In this document: positions 12,884 through 20,884 of the stretch, piece by piece | How positions within the stretch are numbered: the first letter of the stretch is position 1 | Layout: the number at the start of each line of letters is the position of its first letter | Assembly (NCBI GenBank): GCA_934140355.1 | Contig: CAKPBH010000008.1 | Span: forward strand, 1-42,589 | From: an uncultured Bacilli bacterium | Lineage (GTDB): Bacteria; Bacillota_I; Bacilli_A; RF39; UBA660 | Direction: 5' to 3' | Length of the DNA: 42,589 nt | Position numbers and translations under genes: made by a program | The notes under the pieces: generated by a model | Told to the model about the DNA's origin: nothing | The model's input: the letters and a program-made list of their open reading frames with translations, nothing else | Databases searched by the model: none

Positions 12884-14329
12884 ATGGGATATGTAAAAAA
12901 GAAACTACGTCTAATAAATGAAGAATTAGATAGTAAAAAATTACCCAATAATTGGGAAGATTTTGTTAAAAAATCATCTCAATCAGAGAATATTCTATTG
13001 AGAAGAAAAGGTAATAAATTGTATTGTACTTGTTGTAATAAAGAATTTAATATAGTAAAAAAAGTAAAATATTTAGAAAAATGTCCACATTGTCATCAAA
13101 CATTAAAAGTTAGAAATTGGAATCTAAAAAGTTTAGTTTATATAAAAAATTTAATATTAGTTGATTTAGTAAATGACGAATATATTTTCAGAATTTTTGA
13201 ACTTCGTTCTAGTTACTCTAATAACAAATGGTCTAGATCTGTCGTAGAATATGGTAGATATTTCTTTAATGAAAATCAAGGAATAATAAAAAATATTGTA
13301 TGTAATAATATTGGAGGATTATATGTAAGTCATGTTGGGACAATTTACAATAAGAACAAATGGAGAACTTTAAGTGGTTATTGGAGAAGGTTATCTACTT
13401 ATGGAACGATATATCCATATAATTTAAAAAAAATATTTGCTAATACAGAATATAAATATTCTCAATTATGGAATTTAGTAAAAGCAAAAAAAGAAGTTGA
13501 TATATATACAGTATTAATCAATGCATCCAGGGGAGAATTTGAAATTTTAACTAAAATGAATTTATATAATTTGGCTTTAGCATTAAATGATTATAATTTA
13601 CATATTAAATATGATGGTAATTTTCAAAATAGATTTGGAGTTCCAAAAACATTTTATCCATTGATGAAGAAATATGATATTAATGCAAAAGAATTAGATA
13701 GGTTGAAACTTTTAAATGAACCTAATATTAAAAATGTCAGATATTTATTAAAATATGACTGTGATTATTTGAAAACTGTAAAGAAGTATATGAGTATTGA
13801 GAATTTTATTAATTATAGTAGAAAAATAAAAAATTTTGATTTATATATTTATGTAGATTACTTAAAACTATGTGCAAATTTTGGTTATGATATGAAAAAT
13901 AAAAAAGTATTATTTTTATCTACTGGGAATGAAATAACTAAAAAGCATGATGAACTAGAGAGTCAGTATAAAATCAAAAAAAATAAAATTATTAATAAAT
14001 CTATAATGCGTAGATATAATGAGTTAAAAAATAATAGTTTTAGTGATAAAAAATTTATCGTTATACCAGCTAATACAGTTAATTCAATGATAGATGAATC
14101 TAAACAACAGAACAATTGTGTTAGAACCTATGCAGAAGATTACGCAACTGGAGATTGTGATATTTATTTTATGAGACTAATTTCAAAACCTAAAAAATCA
14201 TTAGTAACTATTGAAGTGCGAAATAATAAAGTTGTGCAACAAAGAATTAAAAATAATAAAGATACTACTAAACAACAAAAGAAATTTATAGAATTATGGG
14301 AAAAAAGAATTTTACAAAGGAGTTGTTAA
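12884..14329 (+). CDS. PcfJ-like protein
   Basis: A 481-aa protein with an N-terminal zinc-ribbon-like motif (YCTCCNKEF, then KCPHCHQTLKVRNWN) and a C-terminal PcfJ domain containing DESKQQNNCVRTYAEDYATG, DIYFMRL and LVTIEVRNNKVVQQRIKNNK. It lies two bases after the PcfK gene, its usual partner. The protein has the look of a nucleic-acid-processing enzyme but no activity is established for the family. Confidence 0.8.
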   Translation: MGYVKKKLRLINEELDSKKLPNNWEDFVKKSSQSENILLRRKGNKLYCTCCNKEFNIVKKVKYLEKCPHCHQTLKVRNWNLKSLVYIKNLILVDLVNDEYIFRIFELRSSYSNNKWSRSVVEYGRYFFNENQGIIKNIVCNNIGGLYVSHVGTIYNKNKWRTLSGYWRRLSTYGTIYPYNLKKIFANTEYKYSQLWNLVKAKKEVDIYTVLINASRGEFEILTKMNLYNLALALNDYNLHIKYDGNFQNRFGVPKTFYPLMKKYDINAKELDRLKLLNEPNIKNVRYLLKYDCDYLKTVKKYMSIENFINYSRKIKNFDLYIYVDYLKLCANFGYDMKNKKVLFLSTGNEITKKHDELESQYKIKKNKIINKSIMRRYNELKNNSFSDKKFIVIPANTVNSMIDESKQQNNCVRTYAEDYATGDCDIYFMRLISKPKKSLVTIEVRNNKVVQQRIKNNKDTTKQQKKFIELWEKRILQRSC

Positions 14330-14332
14330 AAG

Positions 14333-14551
14333 GTGGCAAAAACAAAAAATGATTTAAATAATGAGTTAGAAAAATATAAAGAATGTATTGGATTTTATTT
14401 TGGAGAGGAAAGTATGAAAATGTCTATTGATGAACTTTATAAAAAATTAAAAAAGCAGAAATTATTAAATAAAAAAATTTGTATAATTTGTTATTTATTA
14501 TCTACTTTGTTATTATGTATGTCTTGTTTTTTACTAGGATTAAGTTGGTGA
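14333..14551 (+). CDS. Small membrane protein
   Basis: A 72-aa protein starting at GTG 14333 (AAAGGAG about 11 bases upstream), with a charged coiled N-terminal half and a C-terminal transmembrane segment (IICYLLSTLLLCMSCFLLGL). The topology suggests a membrane-tethered coiled coil. No function recognised. Confidence 0.5.
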   Translation: MAKTKNDLNNELEKYKECIGFYFGEESMKMSIDELYKKLKKQKLLNKKICIICYLLSTLLLCMSCFLLGLSW

Positions 14552-14577
14552 CATTAAGATTGAAAAGTATATAAAAA

Positions 14578-14603
14578 GTTTTCCACTATTCTATGTGGAA
14601 AAC
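14578..14603 (+). repeat. Perfect 9-bp hairpin upstream of the late regulator
   Basis: GTTTTCCAC (14578-14586), 8-nt loop, GTGGAAAAC (14595-14603). There is no T-run after it, so it is not a classical terminator; it could be a processing site, a protein-binding site or part of the late-regulator leader. Confidence 0.45.
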
Positions 14604-14656
14604 GTAAAACTATAAAATACACTGAAGATTATTAATAAAAAGAAAGAGGGTAAATT

Positions 14657-15184
14657 ATGAACGAAAATGAAAAAAAAGATATTGTTAAAAAAATATTAGA
14701 GGAATTAAAATCAAAAAACTTATTAAATACTCCAAAGTCTTCCTTCAAAAGTACTGAAAAGGTATTGTTTAGTTATAATGTACTACCGGAGGCATTAAAA
14801 TTAATAAATGAAGAAATTAAAAATTTACAAGAAGAATCAATTAAAATAGTAAAACCTGTAACCAAGTCAAATACATTAATTTTAAATGATAAATATGGAA
14901 CTTATGTGTATGGTGATGAAACTTTGGATACCAGGATTAGTGAATTGAAGCAAATTGCAGCTAAAACTAAATCTCAAATAAGAATGATTAAATCTGCACT
15001 GAGACAAATAGAAGAAGATAATTATTATAATATTATTCCATTGTATTATTTCGAAGAGAAAACAATAGAAGAAGTGGCTGAAGAAATGGAATGTTCAATT
15101 GGGGCGATAAGTAAGCATAAAAAGAGATTAATTAATTTATTAAAGGTTTATATTTTTCCAGATACATTTATGAATGAATTATAA
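14657..15184 (+). CDS. ArpU/sigma-70-region-4-like late transcription regulator
   Basis: A 175-aa protein. The central region (TRISELKQIAAKTKSQIRMI) precedes a C-terminal sigma-region-4-type HTH: NIIPLYYFEEKTIEEVAEEM, then CSIGAISKHKKRLINLLKVY. This is the ArpU/late-activator type of Firmicutes phages. It is the last early gene and sits immediately before the repeat-bearing late promoter at 15186-15241, so it very likely activates that promoter and hence packaging, structural and lysis genes. Confidence 0.8.
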   Translation: MNENEKKDIVKKILEELKSKNLLNTPKSSFKSTEKVLFSYNVLPEALKLINEEIKNLQEESIKIVKPVTKSNTLILNDKYGTYVYGDETLDTRISELKQIAAKTKSQIRMIKSALRQIEEDNYYNIIPLYYFEEKTIEEVAEEMECSIGAISKHKKRLINLLKVYIFPDTFMNEL

Positions 15185-15185
15185 T

Positions 15186-15241
15186 CGTGAAAAAACCGTG
15201 AAAAAGCCGTGTATAGACTTGTGAAAAATATATGATATAAT
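15186..15241 (+). promoter_or_regulatory. Late promoter with 11-bp-phased GTG(AAAAA) repeats
   Basis: GTG elements at 15187, 15198, 15209 and 15221 (spacing 11, 11, 12) occur as CGTGAAAAA, CCGTGAAAAA, CCGTGTATAG and TTGTGAAAAA, ending next to TATAAT at 15236-15241. The -35 (TAGACT, 15214-15219) is poor, as expected of an activator-dependent promoter. Directly downstream of the ArpU-like gene, it is the obvious target of that protein. Confidence 0.75.
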
Positions 15242-15270
15242 AGTGTAAAATGAAATTATTATATAGTATG

Positions 15271-15296
15271 AAGATGCAAAAAAAGCATCTTTTTTT
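15271..15296 (+). terminator. Intrinsic terminator about 30 nt after the late promoter
   Basis: AAGATGC (15271-15277), A7 loop, GCATCTT (15285-15291) and a T-run to 15296. Because it lies between the late promoter and all late genes, transcription must either read through it by antitermination or be attenuated here. Confidence 0.8.
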
Positions 15297-15301
15297 ATGG
15301 A

Positions 15302-15480
15302 AATTCCACCGATTGAATATGTTTTTTATTGATAATAAATAAACACTTCCTTTCTAATCCTTTTATTTTTTCTTCCATATAATTAAAATGGGGTGGAACA
15401 TTAGTCTTGCGTTGGTTTAGGGACTAAACTATTTTTTCTCCTAATTAGTGAAGATTAATATATTTTAATCTTTAGTAATT
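15302..15480 (+). promoter_or_regulatory. Structured untranslated leader of the late operon
   Basis: After the terminator this gene-free region has TTCCACC near 15303 complementary to GGTGGAA near 15394, TTAGTC/GACTAA around 15404-15427, and a strong 16-bp hairpin AATTAGTGAAGATTAA (15443-15458) / TTAATCTTTAGTAATT (15465-15480) with one G-U and one mismatch. It ends just before the Shine-Dalgarno GAGGAGG of the zincin gene. No ORF with a ribosome-binding site was seen. Confidence 0.4.
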
Positions 15481-15506
15481 AATAGAAAAGAGAGGAGGAC
15501 TTTTAT

Positions 15507-15833
15507 ATGAAAATTGAAGTTTTGGGTGTTAAGTATAATTTGATACTAAATGCTATTCAAGAAGATTATCCAATACTTAAGGAGGCAGATGGTGCAACTG
15601 ATACAAGTATAAAAAGGATATTAATAGCTAAAATGGAAAAAAATTTTCGAACTTTAGAGGATCTAAGATACTATCAAAATAAAGTATTAAGGCATGAGTT
15701 AATTCATGCTTTTTTATATGAAAGTGGTTTATCTGTTAATTCAGAATGGGCTAGTAATGAAGAAATAGTAGATTGGATTGCTATTCAATTTCCTAAATTA
15801 TTTGAAATTTTTAGCAAAAATAATATTTTATAA
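15507..15833 (+). CDS. Small zincin-like metalloprotein (HExxH)
   Basis: A 108-aa protein with H63-E64-x-x-H67 (RHELIHAFLYESGL), the gluzincin zinc site; E72 could be the third ligand. This short domain is frequent at the start of the late region of Firmicutes siphophages, before the terminase. A proteolytic role is suggested by the motif but no substrate is known. A strong Shine-Dalgarno precedes ATG. It is the first gene of the late transcript. Confidence 0.7.
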   Translation: MKIEVLGVKYNLILNAIQEDYPILKEADGATDTSIKRILIAKMEKNFRTLEDLRYYQNKVLRHELIHAFLYESGLSVNSEWASNEEIVDWIAIQFPKLFEIFSKNNIL

Positions 15834-15889
15834 AAAGAATAAAAGGTTTTTCAGAAAAGAATAGGGGTTAATTAAGAAAGGAATTAAAA

Positions 15890-16453
15890 ATGAAAATAAT
15901 TACAAAAGATATAAATGAAATTAAACCTTATGAGAAAAATCCAAGAAAAAATGATGAAGCAGTTGAATACGTGATTAAGAGTATTAACGAATTTGGTTTT
16001 AAGGTTCCAATTATTATTGATAAAAATAATACAATAGTAGCCGGACACACTAGATATAAAGCATGTAAAAAACTTAATTTCGAAAAAATACCATGTATTA
16101 TCGCTGATGATTTAACTGAGCAACAAATAAAAGCATTTAGATTAGCTGATAATAAAGTTTCTGAATATTCCAGTTGGAATTTTGACTTGTTAAATAATGA
16201 ATTAAGTGAAATTTTAGATATAGATATTTCTGATTTTGGTTTTGAATTGTGTGGTGATATGGATTTAAATTATATAGATGATATATTATCAGATGATTTT
16301 GTTGATTTAAACGAAAGTTCTACAATATTTACAGTAAGCTTTAATTTTCCTAAAGAAAAAGAAGAAATGGTATTATCATACATAAAAGAAAATGGGAAAG
16401 ATGATATTGTAAAAAATATCATTGAATTTATAGAGGGAAAACAATGTCAGTAG
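15890..16453 (+). CDS. ParB/Srx-fold protein (no methyltransferase domain)
   Basis: A 187-aa protein. Residues 1-90 form a ParB N-terminal-type domain: IKPYEKNPRKNDEAVEYVIK, VPIIIDKNNTIVAGHTRYKA, IPCIIADDLTEQQIKAFRLA, DNKVSEYSSWN. In many phages this domain is fused to a DNA methylase; here the rest (about 100-187) is a short acidic region with no methylase motifs. Its stop overlaps the radical-SAM gene start (16444-16453), so the two are coupled. The ParB/Srx fold includes CTPases and small-molecule kinases, so a nucleotide or base modification role with the radical-SAM partner is conceivable but inferred. Confidence 0.75.
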   Translation: MKIITKDINEIKPYEKNPRKNDEAVEYVIKSINEFGFKVPIIIDKNNTIVAGHTRYKACKKLNFEKIPCIIADDLTEQQIKAFRLADNKVSEYSSWNFDLLNNELSEILDIDISDFGFELCGDMDLNYIDDILSDDFVDLNESSTIFTVSFNFPKEKEEMVLSYIKENGKDDIVKNIIEFIEGKQCQ

Positions 16454-17460
16454 AATGTGGTAGTCAATGCATATTGTGTGATTTGCCTATAAGATTTGAT
16501 ACATATAAAGGTTGTAGTCATGCTTGTAAATATTGTTTCGTTAAAAGAAAAACTAATATATCAGAAATAGAGGCAAAAAAATGTTATGAAAGTTTAAAAA
16601 AATTTATAAATGGTAAAAGAAGTAGTAATACAAATTGGTGTGATTGGAATATTCCACTTCATTGGGGAGGAACATCTGATCCTTTTCAACCTGTTGAGGC
16701 AAAATATAAAATAAGTTTAAATTGCTTAAAAATATTTGCTGAAACAAAGTATCCGTTTGTGGTGAGTACAAAAGGAAAGTTATTAGCAACAGAAGAATAT
16801 CTTAATATATTAAAAAATTGTAATGCAGTAGTACAAATATCTATGGTTTGTAGTAAATTTGATAAATTAGAAAAAGGAGCTCCAACATACCAAGAAAGAC
16901 TAGAAATGTGTAGAAAAATATCACCGAATTGTAAAAGATTAATTGTTAGAATACAACCATATTTACATGAAGTGTTGGATGATATATTAAATAATTTACC
17001 TAGATTAAAAAAACGGGGGGTATATGGAATAACAATTGAGGGAATGGAATTTGCTAAAAAGAAAAAAGGAATGGTAAAAGTTGGTGGAGATTTTTGTTAT
17101 CCAATTTCAATATTGAAGAAAGACTATCAAATAATAAAAGATAGATGTCATAAATTGGGATTGGCATTTTATTGTGCTGAAAATAGATTAAGAACAATGG
17201 GGGATGGAATGTGTTGTTGTGGAGTTAATGGATTAGAGGAATTTAAAACCAACGAATTTAATCTTTGTCATATTATAAATGGTGATAGAGTAGAACCAAC
17301 CGAACAAATGAAAAAAGAAAAAACAGCATCTTGTTTTAAAGCAATAAAACAAACTACCATTGGTGCAAAATTTTACGGTAATGTTAAATTTTCAGATGCA
17401 ATGATATATCAATATAAAAATAATCCAGAATTAATTAATAAAATATTCGGAAAAGAGTAG
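16444..17460 (+). CDS. Radical SAM protein (spore-photoproduct-lyase-like), phage-encoded
   Basis: A 338-aa radical SAM enzyme. C24-x3-C28-x2-C31 (GCSHACKYCF) binds the SAM [4Fe-4S] cluster, and HWGGTSDPFQPVE (residues 73-85) is the motif of SPL-related radical SAM proteins. Unusually, C5, C9 and C12 repeat the same CX3CX2C spacing, and the C-terminus has C257-C259 (CCCG), C275 and C297, suggesting auxiliary clusters. It overlaps the ParB-domain gene by 10 bases and directly precedes the terminase genes, so it may act on DNA about to be packaged. Substrate unknown. Confidence 0.82.
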   Translation: MSVECGSQCILCDLPIRFDTYKGCSHACKYCFVKRKTNISEIEAKKCYESLKKFINGKRSSNTNWCDWNIPLHWGGTSDPFQPVEAKYKISLNCLKIFAETKYPFVVSTKGKLLATEEYLNILKNCNAVVQISMVCSKFDKLEKGAPTYQERLEMCRKISPNCKRLIVRIQPYLHEVLDDILNNLPRLKKRGVYGITIEGMEFAKKKKGMVKVGGDFCYPISILKKDYQIIKDRCHKLGLAFYCAENRLRTMGDGMCCCGVNGLEEFKTNEFNLCHIINGDRVEPTEQMKKEKTASCFKAIKQTTIGAKFYGNVKFSDAMIYQYKNNPELINKIFGKE

Positions 17461-17475
17461 AAAGAAGGTGATGGT

Positions 17476-17889
17476 ATGGCAAACGAAAAAAATTTAATGC
17501 CAATACAAGAAGTAAACTCGAGAAGAAGTCGAGAAAAACACAGTGAAGATAGTAGAAAAGGTGGAATTGCTTCAGGAGAATCCAAAAGAAAAAGAAAACT
17601 AATAAAAGAACAAGCAGAATTGCTATTATCATTGCCTATTAAAAATAAGAAAACATCTAAAAAATTGGATAGTTTAGGAATAGATAAATTAGACCAAAAC
17701 TATCAAATGGCTTTATTATTATCCATTTTACAAAAAGGTATAAAAATTGGAGATAAAAGTGTAGCTGAATTTTTTAGAGACACTATTGAAGGAAAACCAA
17801 AAGAAACTTTATCGGTAAAAGGAGAAATAAATAATCCCTTTGAAAATTTAACTGAAGAAGAATTGAGAAAATTAGCCGGTGATGGTTAA
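17476..17889 (+). CDS. terS: Terminase small subunit
   Basis: A 137-aa protein with a basic N-terminal DNA-binding region (KGGIASGESKRKRKLIKEQA) and the C-terminal NPFENLTEEELRKLAGDG tail common to small terminases of this group. It recognises the packaging site and loads the large subunit. Its TAA shares a base with the TerL ATG at 17889. Confidence 0.78.
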   Translation: MANEKNLMPIQEVNSRRSREKHSEDSRKGGIASGESKRKRKLIKEQAELLLSLPIKNKKTSKKLDSLGIDKLDQNYQMALLLSILQKGIKIGDKSVAEFFRDTIEGKPKETLSVKGEINNPFENLTEEELRKLAGDG

Positions 17890-19277
17890 TGATACCAGAT
17901 TGTATAAGACAACAAGCAAGATATGAGTTAGCAAGGAGAGATTTTTGGGAATATTGTAAGCTAAGAGCACCTGATTTTTATAAAGAAGATAGATTGTACT
18001 TAAAAACGTTTTGTTATCAGTTACAATCTTTTTATTATGGAAATAAAAAGTTTCTAGTTATAAATGCTCCTCCTAGACATGGAAAAACTAGAACGATAAG
18101 TTTATTTGTGCAATGGATTTTAGGCAGGGATATTTTTTGTAAGATAATGACTGGATCTTATAATGAAATAGTTAGCAATAAATTAGCGAAAAGTGTAAGA
18201 AATCCTATTTTTGAAGAAAATGGATTATATTCTGAGATATTTCCAAAAACCAAAATAAAAAAGGGTGATGCTTCTGTAAATTTGTGGGGATTGGTAGGCA
18301 ATGAAGAATCCAATTATTTAGCTACTTCTCCAGGTGGTACTGCTACTGGTTTTGGATGTAATTTAATGATAATAGATGATTTGATAAAAAATAAAAAAGA
18401 AGCTTTTAATGAAAGACTTAAAAAGGAACATATAGAGTGGTTTACTGATACTATGTTATCAAGAACCGAAAAGGGGTTTAAGGTAATAATAGTTATGACT
18501 AGATGGGCTTCTGATGATTTAGCAGGTTATATATTATCTAATTATGATTGTGTACACATTAATTATAAGGCAGTCCAAGATGATGGAACGATGCTATGTC
18601 CTGAAGTTTTAAATAGAGAAGATTATGAATTAAAAACTAAAAAAATGGATAAGACAATCGTTTCAGCAAATTATCAGCAGGAACCAATTGATATAAAGGG
18701 AAGGCTATATTCAAAATTTTTGACTTATGAATATGAACAAATTCCGAAATTTAAATACATAATGAATTATACAGATACGGCAGATGTTGGTGAAGACTTC
18801 TTATGTTCTATTGATTATGGTGTATCAATGAATAACCAATTTTACATTATTGATATCCTTTATACTGATGAACCAATGGAAATAACGGAACCAGAACAAG
18901 CTAAAATGATGACAAAAGATAAAGTAGGTTATTCCAAAATTGAGAGTAACAATGGCGGTAGAGGATATGCTAGAAACGTTGATAAGGAATGTAAAAAATT
19001 AGGAAATAGACATACATATGTTGATTGGTTTCATCAATCAGAAAATAAGGTAGCAAGAATTTTATCAAATAGCACAGGCATTATGAACAATGTCTTTTTT
19101 CCCGTTGATTGGGAAGTAAGGTGGCCAGCTTATGCTATGGCTATGACTAAATATCAAAGAGAAGGAAAAAATGAACATGATGATGCTCCTGATTGCACTA
19201 CTGGAGTATATGAAAATCCTAGACCAAAATTACAAATGAGAATGTCAAATCAACCATTCATAAATATTCGGAGGTGA
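17889..19277 (+). CDS. terL: Terminase large subunit
   Basis: A 462-aa packaging motor. The ATPase domain has Walker A APPRHGKTR (residues 60-68), Walker B NLMIIDDLI (about 156-164) and the coupling SRTEKGFKVIIVMTRW region; the C-terminal RNase-H-like nuclease has CSIDYGVS (about 306) and EHDDAPDC near the end as metal-binding acids. Complete, of normal length, and overlapping the portal frame, as in SPP1-like phages. Confidence 0.95.
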   Translation: MIPDCIRQQARYELARRDFWEYCKLRAPDFYKEDRLYLKTFCYQLQSFYYGNKKFLVINAPPRHGKTRTISLFVQWILGRDIFCKIMTGSYNEIVSNKLAKSVRNPIFEENGLYSEIFPKTKIKKGDASVNLWGLVGNEESNYLATSPGGTATGFGCNLMIIDDLIKNKKEAFNERLKKEHIEWFTDTMLSRTEKGFKVIIVMTRWASDDLAGYILSNYDCVHINYKAVQDDGTMLCPEVLNREDYELKTKKMDKTIVSANYQQEPIDIKGRLYSKFLTYEYEQIPKFKYIMNYTDTADVGEDFLCSIDYGVSMNNQFYIIDILYTDEPMEITEPEQAKMMTKDKVGYSKIESNNGGRGYARNVDKECKKLGNRHTYVDWFHQSENKVARILSNSTGIMNNVFFPVDWEVRWPAYAMAMTKYQREGKNEHDDAPDCTTGVYENPRPKLQMRMSNQPFINIRR

Positions 19278-19282
19278 TAGAA

Positions 19283-20884
19283 ATGCTAAAGTATAGTGAA
19301 AATAAATTAAATACAGAAAAAGCAGTAAATGATTTATTTCCAAGAGTTCAATTAGAATTGAATGCTAGAAAAAAATTATATGAAAGATATCGAAGAAAAT
19401 TGACTGATGAAGAATTGGCAAGTTTATCTGATGAAGAAATTAAGGTTCCATTAGAAAGATATATTGGTATAATGGCGACTGGTTTTTATGGTGGAAAAGC
19501 ACCTGTTTACAAAGTTCATGCTTTTGACGAAAAAAGGAATAAGTTGGATAAAGAAATATTTGACATAGAAGGTAATGATGAAAATGCTATTGATGAAATA
19601 GGACACATTATATCCCATATAACAAATTATAATGATGATGCAGCCCATCATTTAAAGATGACTTTTGAATTTTTAGTTAAAAGAGCTTGTTACGAAATAA
19701 ACTATAAAGATAAAAACACAGGCGAATATACATATGCTACTAGTGATGCATTAGAAACAGTAGCAATATGGGATTACAAAGTTCCTAAAAACTTAATAGG
19801 GTTGTATAGAATTATCGATACAATAATGGCTAATGGTGAATATCAAACCATGATTGAACTAACTACCAAAAGTGGGAAGTATTATTATATGGATACTCCA
19901 GAGAAAAGAAAAATATTTGAATTAGGTAGTGAGGAATATAAGAAAAGTAAATATAAAGATGAACCATTATTTAAAGAAAATAAAGAAAAATTTATTTCTT
20001 CAAAATGGGTTAATGATCTGCCTATTGTTGCTATAGAGCAAGAGGACGGACTAAACATATTTGAATTAGTTATTTCATTAATTAAAGGTTATGAAAGAGT
20101 AATTCAAAATGGTAGAAATACTTTTCAATATAATGATGATGCTATTCTGAAAGTCATAGGTTATGAACCAGAGAATGAAATGATAATTCAAGATGAAAAT
20201 GGAAATGATATCATAAATCCAGCTAGAATATTAGAAGATAAATATGTTTTGGAATCAAAAGTTAGATATTTACAGGAAAATGGTGATTTAGAGTGGGTAA
20301 TAAAAGCTGTAAATGATAATGCAGTGCAAAATCATAAACAAACATTAATGGATTTGATTTGCTTGTGTTCTATGGTACCTAATACAACAGATTTAGGATT
20401 TACTAAGGCTGATAATTCGAGTGCTTTAGAAAAAAAGTTTTTTTCTTTACAACAATTAATTGCTACTTTTGATAGTGAATTTAAAAAAGGGTATTTAAGA
20501 AGATGGGAATTAATTTTAAATAAGATAAATAAAGAAAAAAATAAAAAGTATGATTTTAGAGATATTGAAGTGAAATTACTTCGAAACTTACCATCTGATA
20601 CAAAAAGTGAAACAGATAGAGCTTTAGCATTAAGAGATATATTAAGTGATGAATCTGTTATTGCAATGTTGCCTGATGATTTGGATCCAATTAATGAAAT
20701 TAATAAGAAAAAGCAAGAAAGCAAAGATAACATACAAGAAAATTTAAATAAAATTAGAAATTTCGGAACTAATCAACAAGGAGATAAAGAGTTGAATGAA
20801 GAATCAAGCAATACTAAACCACAGGTGGAGCAAGGTAAGGATAGAATTAGCGAACTATCTAAAGAAGTACCAGAGATTAAATAA
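19283..20884 (+). CDS. Portal protein (SPP1 gp6-like)
   Basis: A 533-aa portal of the SPP1 type: IKVPLERYIGIMATGFYGGK near the N-terminus, then a beta-rich wing and a C-terminal helical domain (LQQLIATFDSEFKKGYLRRW). The start is ATG 19283 after GGAGGTGATAGAA; an earlier in-frame start at 19274 overlaps TerL. It forms the dodecameric DNA channel at the capsid vertex. Confidence 0.9.
   Translation: MLKYSENKLNTEKAVNDLFPRVQLELNARKKLYERYRRKLTDEELASLSDEEIKVPLERYIGIMATGFYGGKAPVYKVHAFDEKRNKLDKEIFDIEGNDENAIDEIGHIISHITNYNDDAAHHLKMTFEFLVKRACYEINYKDKNTGEYTYATSDALETVAIWDYKVPKNLIGLYRIIDTIMANGEYQTMIELTTKSGKYYYMDTPEKRKIFELGSEEYKKSKYKDEPLFKENKEKFISSKWVNDLPIVAIEQEDGLNIFELVISLIKGYERVIQNGRNTFQYNDDAILKVIGYEPENEMIIQDENGNDIINPARILEDKYVLESKVRYLQENGDLEWVIKAVNDNAVQNHKQTLMDLICLCSMVPNTTDLGFTKADNSSALEKKFFSLQQLIATFDSEFKKGYLRRWELILNKINKEKNKKYDFRDIEVKLLRNLPSDTKSETDRALALRDILSDESVIAMLPDDLDPINEINKKKQESKDNIQENLNKIRNFGTNQQGDKELNEESSNTKPQVEQGKDRISELSKEVPEIK

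Noticed and set aside
15507..15833. HExxH protein as an ImmA-type anti-repressor protease
   Set aside because: ImmA-like proteases sit beside the repressor and have an extended domain; this one is a short late gene far from the repressor, so that role is not supported.
20332..20733. 133-aa minus-strand ORF inside the portal gene
   Set aside because: No Shine-Dalgarno; the opposite strand encodes clear portal sequence. AT-rich coding DNA often leaves the complementary frame open.
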